Shown here: piece by piece, positions 20,198-29,259 of the stretch | Position numbering within the stretch: the stretch's first letter is position 1 | Layout of the letters: each line of letters starts with the position of its first letter | Source of the DNA: Bifidobacterium breve | GTDB taxonomy: Bacteria > Actinomycetota > Acidimicrobiia > IMCC26256 > JAENVU01 | Length of the DNA: 63,693 bases | Assembly (NCBI GenBank): GCA_945865605.1 | Contig: CAMBEL010000006.1 | Location: forward strand, 1-63,693 | Direction: 5' to 3' | Position numbers and translations under genes: made by a program | The notes under the pieces: model-generated | Databases searched by the model: none | What the model was told of the DNA's origin: nothing | The model's input: the letters and a program-made list of their open reading frames with translations, nothing else

Positions 20198-20977
20198 TTA
20201 CTGGCCTTGAAACGTTGCCTTGCCTGGTCCGTGCTCTAGGAAACTTTTGACCCCAGCTCTTGCATCATCGCTTGCGAACACCTCACCGAACGCTTGCGCC
20301 TCAAGATCTAAACCAATAGCGAGGGATCCGTCTAGTCCCCCATCGACTGCACCTTTTGCCAGCCCCATCGCGACCACTGCACCAGCGCTGAGTTCCTTAG
20401 CCCAACTGAATGCTTCCATCTCTAAGTCAGACGCAGATACCACGCGATCAACTAGACCGATCGCGAGTGCTTCTTCCGCTTTGATCTGACGGCCGCTCCA
20501 AATGAGGTCCTTGGCTCGCGACGGCCCTACGAGGCGCGCTAGACGCTGAGTGCCACCCGCTCCTGGAATAATGCCGAGAAGGATCTCTGGCTGGCCGAGT
20601 TTCGCTCGATCGCCCGCAATCCGCAGGTCACACGCGCAGGCCAGTTCGAGACCGCCACCAAGCGCGAAACCATTGATGGCCGCTATCACCGGTCGCGGTA
20701 TCGCGGCTACCGCATCGAACGCGTATCTGAACGTCGCGCCAATCTCAATGGCCGCGCTTTGATCTGTGAACTCGCTGATATCCGCGCCCGCGGCAAACAC
20801 TTTCTCGCCACCACAGACAACGACAACTTTCACGGAAGCGTCGGACGCGAGGGCGTTGGCCGTGTCTCCAAGTTCAGTCAACAATGAGCGAGACAGAGCA
20901 TTCATTGGCGGGCGGTTTAGGCGCAGGGTGGCGACACCGTCTGCCGCTATCTCGGAGAGGACTTGACTATCGGGCAT
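20198..20977 (-). CDS. Enoyl-CoA hydratase/isomerase family protein
   Basis: VATLRLNRPPMNALSRSLLTEL...FAAGADISEF...AAINGFALGGGLELACACDLRIA...LLGIIPGAGGTQRLARLVG. Confidence 0.92.
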   Translation of the reverse strand: MPDSQVLSEIAADGVATLRLNRPPMNALSRSLLTELGDTANALASDASVKVVVVCGGEKVFAAGADISEFTDQSAAIEIGATFRYAFDAVAAIPRPVIAAINGFALGGGLELACACDLRIAGDRAKLGQPEILLGIIPGAGGTQRLARLVGPSRAKDLIWSGRQIKAEEALAIGLVDRVVSASDLEMEAFSWAKELSAGAVVAMGLAKGAVDGGLDGSLAIGLDLEAQAFGEVFASDDARAGVKSFLEHGPGKATFQGQ

Positions 20978-20986
20978 GGGTGCACG

Positions 20987-21928
20987 TTAGCGAGAGCGGA
21001 GTATCTCTTCTGCAGCAGCGTAAGGATCCAACAGGCGCCCGTTGACCTTGGCGACGAGATCGTCGAAGTGTGGTCCGTGACACGCCGTTCTCACGTCTGC
21101 CTCGAGGCGCGCCAGCACTATCGCTTCAACTTCTAAACGGGTTTTGGCTTCACGTCGCTTAACAAGAAAATCGTCGTGCTCCTGGAAGGCGCGGTGATCC
21201 CCGATTGCGCTCCAAAGCTCGTCGATGCCGGTCGCGCTGGTCGCGACAGTGGTCAAAATTGGAGGGCGCCAGTCCGAAGCGGCGGACAGGTCAAGCATCA
21301 TCTCGAGGTCTCGTATGGTTTCCGCCACGCCATCGCGGTCTGCCTTGTTCACAACAAAAAGATCTGCGATCTCTAGTAACCCCGCTTTATTCGCCTGCAC
21401 TCCGTCGCCCCATCCTGGATTAACAACAACGATTGTCGTATCGGCCGCGCCAGCTATCTCTACCTCCACCTGGCCTACGCCGACAGTTTCCACAAACACC
21501 CACGGCTTTCCCGCTGCGTCCAGCACGCGTATTGCTTGGGGGGTCGCAAGAGCGAGGCCTCCAAGATGGCCGCGCGTCGCCATAGAACGGATGTAAACGC
21601 CCGGGTCAGTCGCGTGGTCTTGCATGCGAACGCGATCGCCCAAGATTGCACCGCCTGTAAACGGGCTCGTTGGGTCGATTGCTAGAACGCCAACCTCTAT
21701 GCCATCTCGCCGGACGCGACCTACCAACCCGTCCGTCAAACTGGACTTGCCTGCACCCGGCGCGCCAGTCAGGCCGACCGTATAAGCATTGCCAGTGTGA
21801 GGGTGAAGCGCCGCACCGGCAACCATCGCGAGCGCGCCGCCGTCTTCAACAATTGAAATAAGTTTGGCGATCGCGCCGCGATCGCCTTGAACCGCGCGCG
21901 CGACGAGAGAATCGGGATCGAGAGGCAC
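20987..21928 (-). CDS. meaB: MeaB/ArgK-family GTPase, acyl-CoA mutase chaperone
   Basis: VGLTGAPGAGKSSLTDGLV...AIDPTSPFTGGAILGDRVRM...RSMATRGHLGGLA...VETVGVGQVEVEIAGAADTT...VVNKADRDG; GTG start 21928 assumed. Confidence 0.92.
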   Translation of the reverse strand: MPLDPDSLVARAVQGDRGAIAKLISIVEDGGALAMVAGAALHPHTGNAYTVGLTGAPGAGKSSLTDGLVGRVRRDGIEVGVLAIDPTSPFTGGAILGDRVRMQDHATDPGVYIRSMATRGHLGGLALATPQAIRVLDAAGKPWVFVETVGVGQVEVEIAGAADTTIVVVNPGWGDGVQANKAGLLEIADLFVVNKADRDGVAETIRDLEMMLDLSAASDWRPPILTTVATSATGIDELWSAIGDHRAFQEHDDFLVKRREAKTRLEVEAIVLARLEADVRTACHGPHFDDLVAKVNGRLLDPYAAAEEILRSR

Positions 21929-21939
21929 GCGAGTTGCGA

Positions 21940-22185
21940 TCAGTCCGCTACAACCTCTGTGATTCCCGGCACACGATCCATAATGATTCGCTCTACGCCG
22001 GCCTTCAACGTCATGGTCGACACTGGGCAAGTGCCACACGCACCTACGAGTTCGACGTGCACTACGCCGGCCTCATCAATTTCCTTGAAGACGATGTCGC
22101 CGCCATCGGCCTGCAGCGCTGGCCGGATCGCGTCGATCGCCTCGAGAACGCCCGCCTCCATCGTGTCGTTGGACATTGAGCTCAC
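21940..22185 (-). CDS. NifU-like Fe-S scaffold C-terminal domain protein
   Basis: IRPALQADGGDIVFKEIDEAGVVHVELVGACGTCPVSTMTLKAGVERII; CxxC NifU motif. Confidence 0.9.
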   Translation of the reverse strand: MSSMSNDTMEAGVLEAIDAIRPALQADGGDIVFKEIDEAGVVHVELVGACGTCPVSTMTLKAGVERIIMDRVPGITEVVAD

Positions 22186-22257
22186 CTCTCTAGCGCGCTA
22201 GTTGAACAAGCACAAAGTTACCGCACCGCTGCATGCTTCCTAGGCAGGAGAAGCGTT

Positions 22258-23511
22258 CTAGCAGCGATTGATGTTCGCACCGAGTGTCGCAAGGGCTCCA
22301 GGAAGGTCAGGATATCCACGATCGACATGGTGCCAATCGTGGACGATTGTTTCTCCATCCGCTCGCAATCCAGCAAGCAATAGGGCGGCGCCAGCCCGCA
22401 CATCCAATGCCCGAACAGGTGCAGCCGAGAGACCCTCCTGGCCACGAACTACCGAGTGACGCGAATCGGTTGTGATGTCTGCACCCATGCGCAACAACTC
22501 ATCTACGAAGGAGAACCTGTTGTCAAATACGTTCTCGGTAACGATCGCCGTCCCGCTGCAGGTTGCTAGTAGGGCTACCGCCATTGGCATGAAGTCGGTC
22601 GCGAAACCCGGATAAGGCAAAGTTTGTATATCGACAGCGCGCAGACGTTCGGGAGCAGCGGCCCAAATCCCTTCAGGGGCTTTGGAGACTCGCATTCCCA
22701 TCTCGCCGAGTTTCATCGCAACAATTTCGAGATTCTCAAACTGCACACCTTCTAGCAGGATTTCACCGCCAGCGATCCCGCACGCGAAGAGAAGCGTGCC
22801 AGCCTCGATGCGATCTCCCATTATCTCGGTATCGGTAGAGGAGAGCTCGTCGACGCCTTCGACCGTGATCGTGCTCGTCCCTGCACCGAGAACGTGCGCG
22901 CCCATGCGGTTCAGGAACGCTGCGAGGTCGGTAATCTCGGGCTCACGCGCCGCGTTCTCAATGACTGTCTCACCTTTTGCAAGAACTGCGGCGGTTAGAA
23001 GATTCTCGGTAGCTCCGACACTCGGGAACTCCAAGACAATTCGCGCGCCATTCAATGCGTTGCACCGTGCATTTACAAAACCATGTGAGACCTCGAGTTC
23101 TGCCCCCATGGCGTTGAGTCCATTGAAATGCATATCGAGCTTGCGGTTTCCGATGTTGTCTCCGCCCGGCAGAGCGACGCGGGCTTCACCGCAACGAGCG
23201 AGCAACGGTCCCAGAACATTGATCGATGCCCTCATCTGGGTCACCAGTTCATACGGCGCTTCTGGCTCGAGAGTCCCCGAGGTGTCCAGGCGAAGTTCGT
23301 CAGGAGCGGTCCATTCAACCTTGGCCCCAATTGCCTCTAGAACGGCGATCATCACCTCTAGGTCTTGAACTTTCGGAAGGTTGCGCACGCGCGTCACTCC
23401 GGGAGCAAGCAGTGCGGCCGCCAATTGCTTCAGACCAGAGTTCTTCGTCGCGCCTGAAACCTTGATTGTCCCGTGGAGCGGTTCACCTGGCCTCACCGCT
23501 ACGGAGTTCAT
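22258..23511 (-). CDS. murA: UDP-N-acetylglucosamine 1-carboxyvinyltransferase
   Basis: LHGTIKVSGATKNSGLKQLAAALL...EIMGDRIEAGTLLFACGIAGGEI...PYPGFATDFMPMAVAL. Confidence 0.94.
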   Translation of the reverse strand: MNSVAVRPGEPLHGTIKVSGATKNSGLKQLAAALLAPGVTRVRNLPKVQDLEVMIAVLEAIGAKVEWTAPDELRLDTSGTLEPEAPYELVTQMRASINVLGPLLARCGEARVALPGGDNIGNRKLDMHFNGLNAMGAELEVSHGFVNARCNALNGARIVLEFPSVGATENLLTAAVLAKGETVIENAAREPEITDLAAFLNRMGAHVLGAGTSTITVEGVDELSSTDTEIMGDRIEAGTLLFACGIAGGEILLEGVQFENLEIVAMKLGEMGMRVSKAPEGIWAAAPERLRAVDIQTLPYPGFATDFMPMAVALLATCSGTAIVTENVFDNRFSFVDELLRMGADITTDSRHSVVRGQEGLSAAPVRALDVRAGAALLLAGLRADGETIVHDWHHVDRGYPDLPGALATLGANINRC

Positions 23512-23536
23512 GGTCGCAAGGTTACCGTCGAGTCCA

Positions 23537-24349
23537 CTAGCGATTTTGGTAAACGGGCGGTCTCTGTTCGATGAAGGCAGCGATGGCTTCCTTCATGTCA
23601 TCTGAAGGGAGGCAGACTGCTTGTCCTTCAGCTTCGATTCGCAATCCGTCTTCGATCGCCACATCGAAACTCGCGTTGATTGCGCGTTTCGCGTACCGCA
23701 CCGCCAACGGTGGTTGATCCGCGATGCGCTGAGCCAGCGTGTTTGCGGCTTGTTCAAGTTCTTCGTCAGATACCAATTGTTCACAAAGGCCGATGCGGTG
23801 GGCTTCCTCTGCCTCGATCCGAGCGGAGGTGAAGATCAACTCTTTGGCCTTACCGGGGCCCACCAACCTTGGAAGGCGCTGAGTCCCACCCAAGTCAGGA
23901 AGAATGCCGTACTTCATTTCGAGCAATCCGACGCTTGTACCGCGTGCAAAAATTCGCATGTCGCACGCCAACGCGATCTGCAGCCCAGCACCGAGTGCAT
24001 AACCGCGCACGGCAGCGATCGTCGCGAATGGAACTTCTTCGAGCCACGAATATGCCTCTTGCGTCCTCATGATCCCATCGACCACGGGGTCAGCATGCCG
24101 AGCGCCAACATCATCAACACCGAGTTGGACATTTCCATCCGAAAATACCGTCGTATCAATTCCGCTTGAGAACGCTCGGCCTTCCCCTGTGACGATGAGC
24201 GCGCGAATGTCTCCTGGGTCGGCGAGAAGTTCCTGGCCAAGCGAGCGCAACTCATGCCACATCTCGACTGTGAAACTGTTCAACTTGTCTGGGCGGTCGA
24301 GCACTAACCGACCTACGTGACCATCTACTTCAAGTCGCAACGTATTCAT
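23537..24349 (-). CDS. Enoyl-CoA hydratase/isomerase family protein (second paralog)
   Basis: VGRLVLDRPDKLNSFTVEMWHEL...AFSSGIDTTVF...AAVRGYALGAGLQIALACDMRIFA...GILPDLGGTQRLPRLVG. Confidence 0.92.
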   Translation of the reverse strand: MNTLRLEVDGHVGRLVLDRPDKLNSFTVEMWHELRSLGQELLADPGDIRALIVTGEGRAFSSGIDTTVFSDGNVQLGVDDVGARHADPVVDGIMRTQEAYSWLEEVPFATIAAVRGYALGAGLQIALACDMRIFARGTSVGLLEMKYGILPDLGGTQRLPRLVGPGKAKELIFTSARIEAEEAHRIGLCEQLVSDEELEQAANTLAQRIADQPPLAVRYAKRAINASFDVAIEDGLRIEAEGQAVCLPSDDMKEAIAAFIEQRPPVYQNR

Positions 24350-24368
24350 CTGGCTGAGGTTAGCGCCG

Positions 24369-24629
24369 TCATATCGACCATCCTGCGGCGCGACGTTCTT
24401 TGCACGTCACACAAATTGGATACGCCTCTGGATCACGAGTTGGCACCCATTTCTTGCCACAAAGCGCGACTATCGCCTCTCCTGTGACATACGCACGCGC
24501 TACATCGTCGCGTCGGGCGTAGTGGGCAAAACGATCGTGATCGCCGTCGTCGGTGACGGGCCGCGACGGCGCTTCGACGGGCGTTTCCACGGGTATGGTC
24601 GTCGTCTCCAAGCATTTGAGGGTACTCAC
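24369..24629 (-). CDS. DUF3039-type small Cys-containing protein
   Basis: DDGDHDRFAHYARRDDVARAYVTGEAIVALCGKKWVPTRDPEAYPICVTCKERRAAGW. Confidence 0.75.
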   Translation of the reverse strand: MSTLKCLETTTIPVETPVEAPSRPVTDDGDHDRFAHYARRDDVARAYVTGEAIVALCGKKWVPTRDPEAYPICVTCKERRAAGWSI

Positions 24630-25297
24630 AGGGTGAGACGGCTAACCCACTCGGACGATGCATCTGCAACCTCACGGAGGACATCGTCGATGCTGTGGCC
24701 ACTAGACACCAAAGGCTTGAAGCCATGGTCGGCCGTTTCGATCCAACACCAGGTAACCGTGCCCTTGATTTTGCGTGAAGCCTTTGTGAGTGCCGTCTTT
24801 GGAGCGAGAGTGTCGCGTGTTCCACTCACAAAGTGCACGGGCATTGTCAGCCGTGGAAAGTGTTCCGATCGTTCCCGCTCTGGCTTGCCAGCAGGATGCA
24901 GCGGATAGCCGAGCAGTAAAAGACCCATGCACGGAACCGGATCAACGACATCGCTGGCGATCATCGAGCAGTACCGGCCTCCCATGGATCGGCCACCTAG
25001 GACCACGCGATCTGGAGGGAGTTTGGATCGGCGAGCTAGTTCTGCGGCTGCCTCGCGCGTCGATGCCAACAAGACTGCAGGCCGATCCGGTGGCCGCTTC
25101 CCCTGGCTTCGGTATGGGTACTGGAACCGAAGTGAGGGAACACCATTATCGGCCAACGCGTCCGCTACCGCCGTAAGCGCTGCCGCATGCATATCTGCAC
25201 CGGCCCCATGGGCAAGAAGTACCGCTCGGTCCACACCTCGGCTCGGACCCTGGAAGGCGTATTCGGAGTTGATCTGGGTCTCCGGGACGGGGCTCAC
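24626..25297 (-). CDS. Alpha/beta hydrolase (dienelactone hydrolase / KAT8-like family)
   Basis: RAVLLAHGAGADMHAAALTAVADAL...VVLGGRSMGGRYCSMIA...MPVHFVSGTRDTLAPK; ATGA-type overlap with next gene. Confidence 0.85.
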   Translation of the reverse strand: MSPVPETQINSEYAFQGPSRGVDRAVLLAHGAGADMHAAALTAVADALADNGVPSLRFQYPYRSQGKRPPDRPAVLLASTREAAAELARRSKLPPDRVVLGGRSMGGRYCSMIASDVVDPVPCMGLLLLGYPLHPAGKPERERSEHFPRLTMPVHFVSGTRDTLAPKTALTKASRKIKGTVTWCWIETADHGFKPLVSSGHSIDDVLREVADASSEWVSRLTL

Positions 25298-25386
25298 ATC
25301 GATATTTCAGATAAAAAACCCATTCCCTGCGACCCTAATCTTCGCCCGGAAGAAAATGGCCCTCCTGATCTAAGATTGCTACCCCC

Positions 25387-26679
25387 ATGGTTACTTCTCC
25401 TCGTTTATCACCGCGCCTCCCATCAGAATTGCGCATCGCTTGGCTCCTCTACAGGGGGAATCCACATTGTGGCGGGCAAGGCGTCTACACCCGTTACATC
25501 GTCCGCGAAGCAATTGAACTTGGGCATCACGTTGAAGTGCTTTCGGGTCAACCCTGGCCGGAACTCGATGATCCGCAAGGGCTGGTCAAGGTTCCAAGCC
25601 TCGACCTATACCCAACCGGCAACCCGTTCAGAGTGCCATGGCCCTGGGAGTTTCGCGATTCGGTAGACGTACGCGAGTTCGGACTCATGTGCGCTGGAGT
25701 CTTTCCAGAGCCTTGGGCATTCAGCGAACGGGCACGGCGCGTGTTGCGCACTAGACGCCCCGACTTCGATCTTGTCCACGATAACCAAAGCCTCGGCACT
25801 GGCTTACTCGGGATGATGGCCGACGGGTTCCCGCTCTGCGCAACCCTGCATCACCCGATCACAGTCGATCGCGATCTTGAACTCGCTCACGCAAGCAGTG
25901 CATGGAGACGTTTCAACCTTCGCCGTTGGTACGCGTTCTTAAACATGCAAATGAAGGTCGCGAGATCTGTGCCTCGCATTATCACGGTTAGCGAAAACTC
26001 GCGGCGCGACATTATTTCGCAGATGGGCGTTCCCGAAGACCGAATGCACATCGTGCCGGTCGGAGTAGACCAGGACGTCTTCAAACCACTCGCCAACGTT
26101 GAGCGTGTGTCTGGACGTTTGCTCGTAACAACATCCTCGGATCAACCCCTCAAGGGACTTGTGCCTCTCCTCGAGGCCGTCGCCAAGGTTCGAACTGAGC
26201 GCGACGAGGTTCACCTGGTCGTGATCGGAAAACCCAAAGAGGGTTCAACGGTGCCGGCGCTCCTAGACCGCTTAGGGCTGACGCCGCACGTCACGTTCGT
26301 TTCTGGAGTCACAACGGAGCGCATTGTCGAGTTGTACGCCGAATGTGAACTTGCTGTCGTGCCATCCCTGTACGAAGGCTTCTCGTTGCCAGCAATCGAA
26401 GCCATGAGTTGTGCGGCACCGCTGGTGACGACAACGGGAGGTGCCCTTCCTGAGGTCACAGGGCCATCCGGTGAGGCAGCACTCACAGTGCCGCCCAACG
26501 ATGCCGACGCTCTCGCTGGTGCAATCCGCACAATGCTAGAAGATACAGAACTACGTACGCGCCTTGGTTCCGCAGGTCGCGCCAGGGTGCTCAACCGCTT
26601 CACCTGGCGGCGCACCGCACTGGAAATGATCGACAACTGGTACGAGCTACTCGACACACATGTAGTGGTGAATCGCTAA
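25387..26679 (+). CDS. GT4 family glycosyltransferase (candidate ManT-like)
   Basis: RIAWLLYRGNPHCGGQGVYTRYIVREAIELGHHVEVLSG...EFAVVPSLYEGFSLPAIEAMSCAAPLVTT-type GT-B donor motif. Confidence 0.88.
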   Translation: MVTSPRLSPRLPSELRIAWLLYRGNPHCGGQGVYTRYIVREAIELGHHVEVLSGQPWPELDDPQGLVKVPSLDLYPTGNPFRVPWPWEFRDSVDVREFGLMCAGVFPEPWAFSERARRVLRTRRPDFDLVHDNQSLGTGLLGMMADGFPLCATLHHPITVDRDLELAHASSAWRRFNLRRWYAFLNMQMKVARSVPRIITVSENSRRDIISQMGVPEDRMHIVPVGVDQDVFKPLANVERVSGRLLVTTSSDQPLKGLVPLLEAVAKVRTERDEVHLVVIGKPKEGSTVPALLDRLGLTPHVTFVSGVTTERIVELYAECELAVVPSLYEGFSLPAIEAMSCAAPLVTTTGGALPEVTGPSGEAALTVPPNDADALAGAIRTMLEDTELRTRLGSAGRARVLNRFTWRRTALEMIDNWYELLDTHVVVNR

Positions 26680-27395
26680 TGCTCACCTGCGATTTCGATC
26701 GTCTCGAACTTACGCACGGCGACTGCATCCTTGACATGGGTTGCGGCGGCGGGCGTCATGCATTCGCAGCGATGAAGCGCGGCGCGCGCGTAGTGGCACT
26801 CGATTATTCAGAGGGTGAGCTCAAAGACGTACGGGCCACTGTCGCCGCCATGGATCAAGCAGGAGAACTCGAACCCGATCTTTCCTTCGGGACAATCAAT
26901 GGCGATGCGCTGAAACTTCCGTTTGCCGATGGGAGTTTCGATGCTGTCGTTTGTTCCGAGGTCCTTGAACACATCTGGGACTTCCGGGGCGCGATCAAAG
27001 AACTAGTCCGAGTACTGCGGCCTGGGGGCAGGATGGCCGTAACGGTTCCAACTAGATGGCCAGAGCGCGTGTGCTGGGCACTTGACCCCGATTATCACAA
27101 CAGCCTCGGTGGGCATGTTCGCATCTTCCGTCAACATGAACTCGAGCAAGAACTTGAGAATTCTGGGCTCTGGTTGCGGGGGTCCCATCACGCGCATGCC
27201 CTGCACTCGCCATACTGGTGGATCCGTTGTGCTGGTGGGGTCAACGAGCCAGATAAGCCAATTGCTCGCAAATACCATGATTTCCTTTCTTGGCAGATCA
27301 TGAAAAATCCGCGATGGCTCGCCTCGGTCGATCGTCTGCTCAATCCTGTGCTCGGTAAGAGCTTGGTGATCTACACGCAGAAGGTGACGCCGTGA
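26679..27395 (+). CDS. Class I SAM-dependent methyltransferase
   Basis: GDCILDMGCGGGRHAFAAMKRGARVVALDYS...FDAVVCSEVLEHIWDFRGAIKELVRVLRPGG; TAATG overlap with GT4. Confidence 0.88.
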   Translation: MLTCDFDRLELTHGDCILDMGCGGGRHAFAAMKRGARVVALDYSEGELKDVRATVAAMDQAGELEPDLSFGTINGDALKLPFADGSFDAVVCSEVLEHIWDFRGAIKELVRVLRPGGRMAVTVPTRWPERVCWALDPDYHNSLGGHVRIFRQHELEQELENSGLWLRGSHHAHALHSPYWWIRCAGGVNEPDKPIARKYHDFLSWQIMKNPRWLASVDRLLNPVLGKSLVIYTQKVTP

Positions 27396-28510
27396 GCATG
27401 AATGCCGCGCCTCTCGGTGTCGACGACATCCTGTCCAGCGACCAAATTCTCGAAACGGTTGATGCGATCGCTGCGATCCAAATGCCTAATGGAAACATCC
27501 CATGGATTCCAGGCGGTCATACCGACCCGTGGAACCTCGTCGAAGCAGCGATGGCTTTGGACGTCGGCGGCCGTCATGACGAAGCGCGCCGCGCGTACGA
27601 GTGGTTACGGGATATTCAAAATCCTGATGGGTCGTGGCACGCGTATTACATCGGCAACGAAGTGAAGGACGCCACCCTCGATACCAATGTCGCGTGCTAC
27701 ATCGCGACTGGCGTGTGGCACCACTACCTAGCGTCCGGCGACAGCGCGTTTCTGAGTGAATTCTGGAACAGCGTCGAGCGCACGATTGACTTTGCACTAG
27801 ATCACCAGACAAGTACCGGCGAACTGGCATGGCGAGCCGACGACCCAGACGACGGGGCACTGTTGACCGGCTCATCGAGCATTCACCACTCAATCCGGTG
27901 CGCGATCGCAATAGCGGAACGGCTTGGTCATGAACGGCCAGACTGGGAACTATCTGTAGGCGCGTTAGCGATCGCAATCGCACATCGTCCGGAACGGTTC
28001 TTGGACAAAGATCGGTGGGCGATGGATTGGTACTACCCGGTCCTTGGTGGAGCGTTAAGAGGACCGAGCGCACAAGCGAGAATTGCGTCACGTTGGGAAA
28101 CGTTTGTCGTCAAAGGGCGCGGCGTGCGCTGCGTCTCTGACCAACCGTGGGTGACTGCAGCTGAGACGTGTGAACTGGTAATGGCGCTGGACGCGATCGG
28201 TGAAACCGACCAAGCCCGCGAACTCCTGTCGTGGGTGCAGTTCCTCAGACATGAGGACGGAAGTTACTGGTGCGGGATGAACTTCGACGGTGACGCATTC
28301 AACGAGATGGGCGCGTACTTCACCGAGGATCAACCAACATGGAACTCGGCTGCGGTGGTGTTAGCGGCGTATGCGCTGGGCAACGACGGGCCAGTGGCAG
28401 GCTTGTTCCGCGGCGAGGGATTGCCGGTTGGTCTGAGCCCCGATGAGTTGATTGCAGCGGGGGTCGAGATCGAGAACGAAGCACGGTCGGTTAGACCGGC
28501 TGTCGACTAA
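27392..28510 (+). CDS. Alpha/alpha-toroid protein, often annotated prenyltransferase-like; candidate glycoside hydrolase (MmpH/GH188-like by context)
   Basis: Repeated helical-hairpin motifs: AIAAIQMPNGNIPWIPGGHTDPWNLVEAAMAL, YEWLRDIQNPDGSWHAYY, LSWVQFLRHEDGSYWCGMN; GTGA overlap with upstream MTase. Confidence 0.7.
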   Translation: MSMNAAPLGVDDILSSDQILETVDAIAAIQMPNGNIPWIPGGHTDPWNLVEAAMALDVGGRHDEARRAYEWLRDIQNPDGSWHAYYIGNEVKDATLDTNVACYIATGVWHHYLASGDSAFLSEFWNSVERTIDFALDHQTSTGELAWRADDPDDGALLTGSSSIHHSIRCAIAIAERLGHERPDWELSVGALAIAIAHRPERFLDKDRWAMDWYYPVLGGALRGPSAQARIASRWETFVVKGRGVRCVSDQPWVTAAETCELVMALDAIGETDQARELLSWVQFLRHEDGSYWCGMNFDGDAFNEMGAYFTEDQPTWNSAAVVLAAYALGNDGPVAGLFRGEGLPVGLSPDELIAAGVEIENEARSVRPAVD

Positions 28511-28520
28511 CCCACGACCT

Positions 28521-28588
28521 GTTTCAGCGCTGAATCTGAGCACCAGGGTGCCCCGTTTCAGCGCTGAATCTGAGCACCAGGGTGCTCA
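28521..28588. repeat. Two-copy tandem repeat (34-bp unit) with internal dyad symmetry
   Basis: GTTTCAGCGCTGAATCTGAGCACCAGGGTGC at 28521 and 28555; each has palindrome TTCAGCGCTGAA and inverted repeat GCACC-AG-GGTGC. Confidence 0.9.
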
Positions 28589-28639
28589 ATTCGCGTGTCG
28601 AAACATCTGGTAGCCGTGTCGAGTGCCTCGCTGCGCAAC

Positions 28640-29257
28640 TCATCTCCTTAGCGTGCGGAGGCTTCCCTTATCGCCGACCGGCATAAACCCGTCTTCGATG
28701 GCCCTCTGCCATACCCAGAATGGTCCCTGACCTCCATCTGCGGCATCCTTGAACACGTCATGAATCGCCAACATTCCACCTGACGCCACAAAGCCAGCCC
28801 AGATCTTGTAGTCCGTCATTGCAACGTCTTCGGCGTGACCCCCGTCGATGAATAGCAGTCCAAGAGGCGTGGACCAATGCGCACCGACCGTGGCTGAGTT
28901 ACCAAGCACTCCGACAACAGCGCCTTCAAGGCCAGCATCTTCGATCGTCTTACGAAAGAAGGGAAGCGTGTCCATCCGTCCGGTGCGCGCATCAACCAAC
29001 TCGGCATCGTGGTGTTCCCAACCCGACTGATTCTCCTCAGAACCATGGTGGTGATCGACAGAAAACAGAACAGTCCCGCACTCCCTCGCCGCAGTGCCCA
29101 GATAAACCGCCGACTTGCCACAGTACGAACCGATCTCAAGGAGCGGCCCGACATTGCCCGCACTCAGTCCGACTTCGTGCAGGGCAAACCCTTCGTCGTC
29201 TGGCATAAATCCCTTCGCAGCTCGCGCCACTTCAAGCGTGAGTGGATCAATCGCCAT
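28640..29257 (-). CDS. Class I SAM-dependent methyltransferase, TylF/MeT1-like
   Basis: GPLLEIGSYCGKSAVYLGTAARECGTVLFSVDHHHGSEENQ...LLFIDGGHAEDVAMTDYKIWAGFVASGGMLAIHDVF. Confidence 0.85.
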   Translation of the reverse strand: MAIDPLTLEVARAAKGFMPDDEGFALHEVGLSAGNVGPLLEIGSYCGKSAVYLGTAARECGTVLFSVDHHHGSEENQSGWEHHDAELVDARTGRMDTLPFFRKTIEDAGLEGAVVGVLGNSATVGAHWSTPLGLLFIDGGHAEDVAMTDYKIWAGFVASGGMLAIHDVFKDAADGGQGPFWVWQRAIEDGFMPVGDKGSLRTLRR

Positions 29258-29259
29258 AC

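Noticed and set aside
22682-23368. 228-aa antisense ORF opposite murA
   Set aside because: Shadow frame without recognisable domains
28521-28588. Possible CRISPR array (34-bp repeats)
   Set aside because: Only two directly abutting units with no unique spacers and no cas genes
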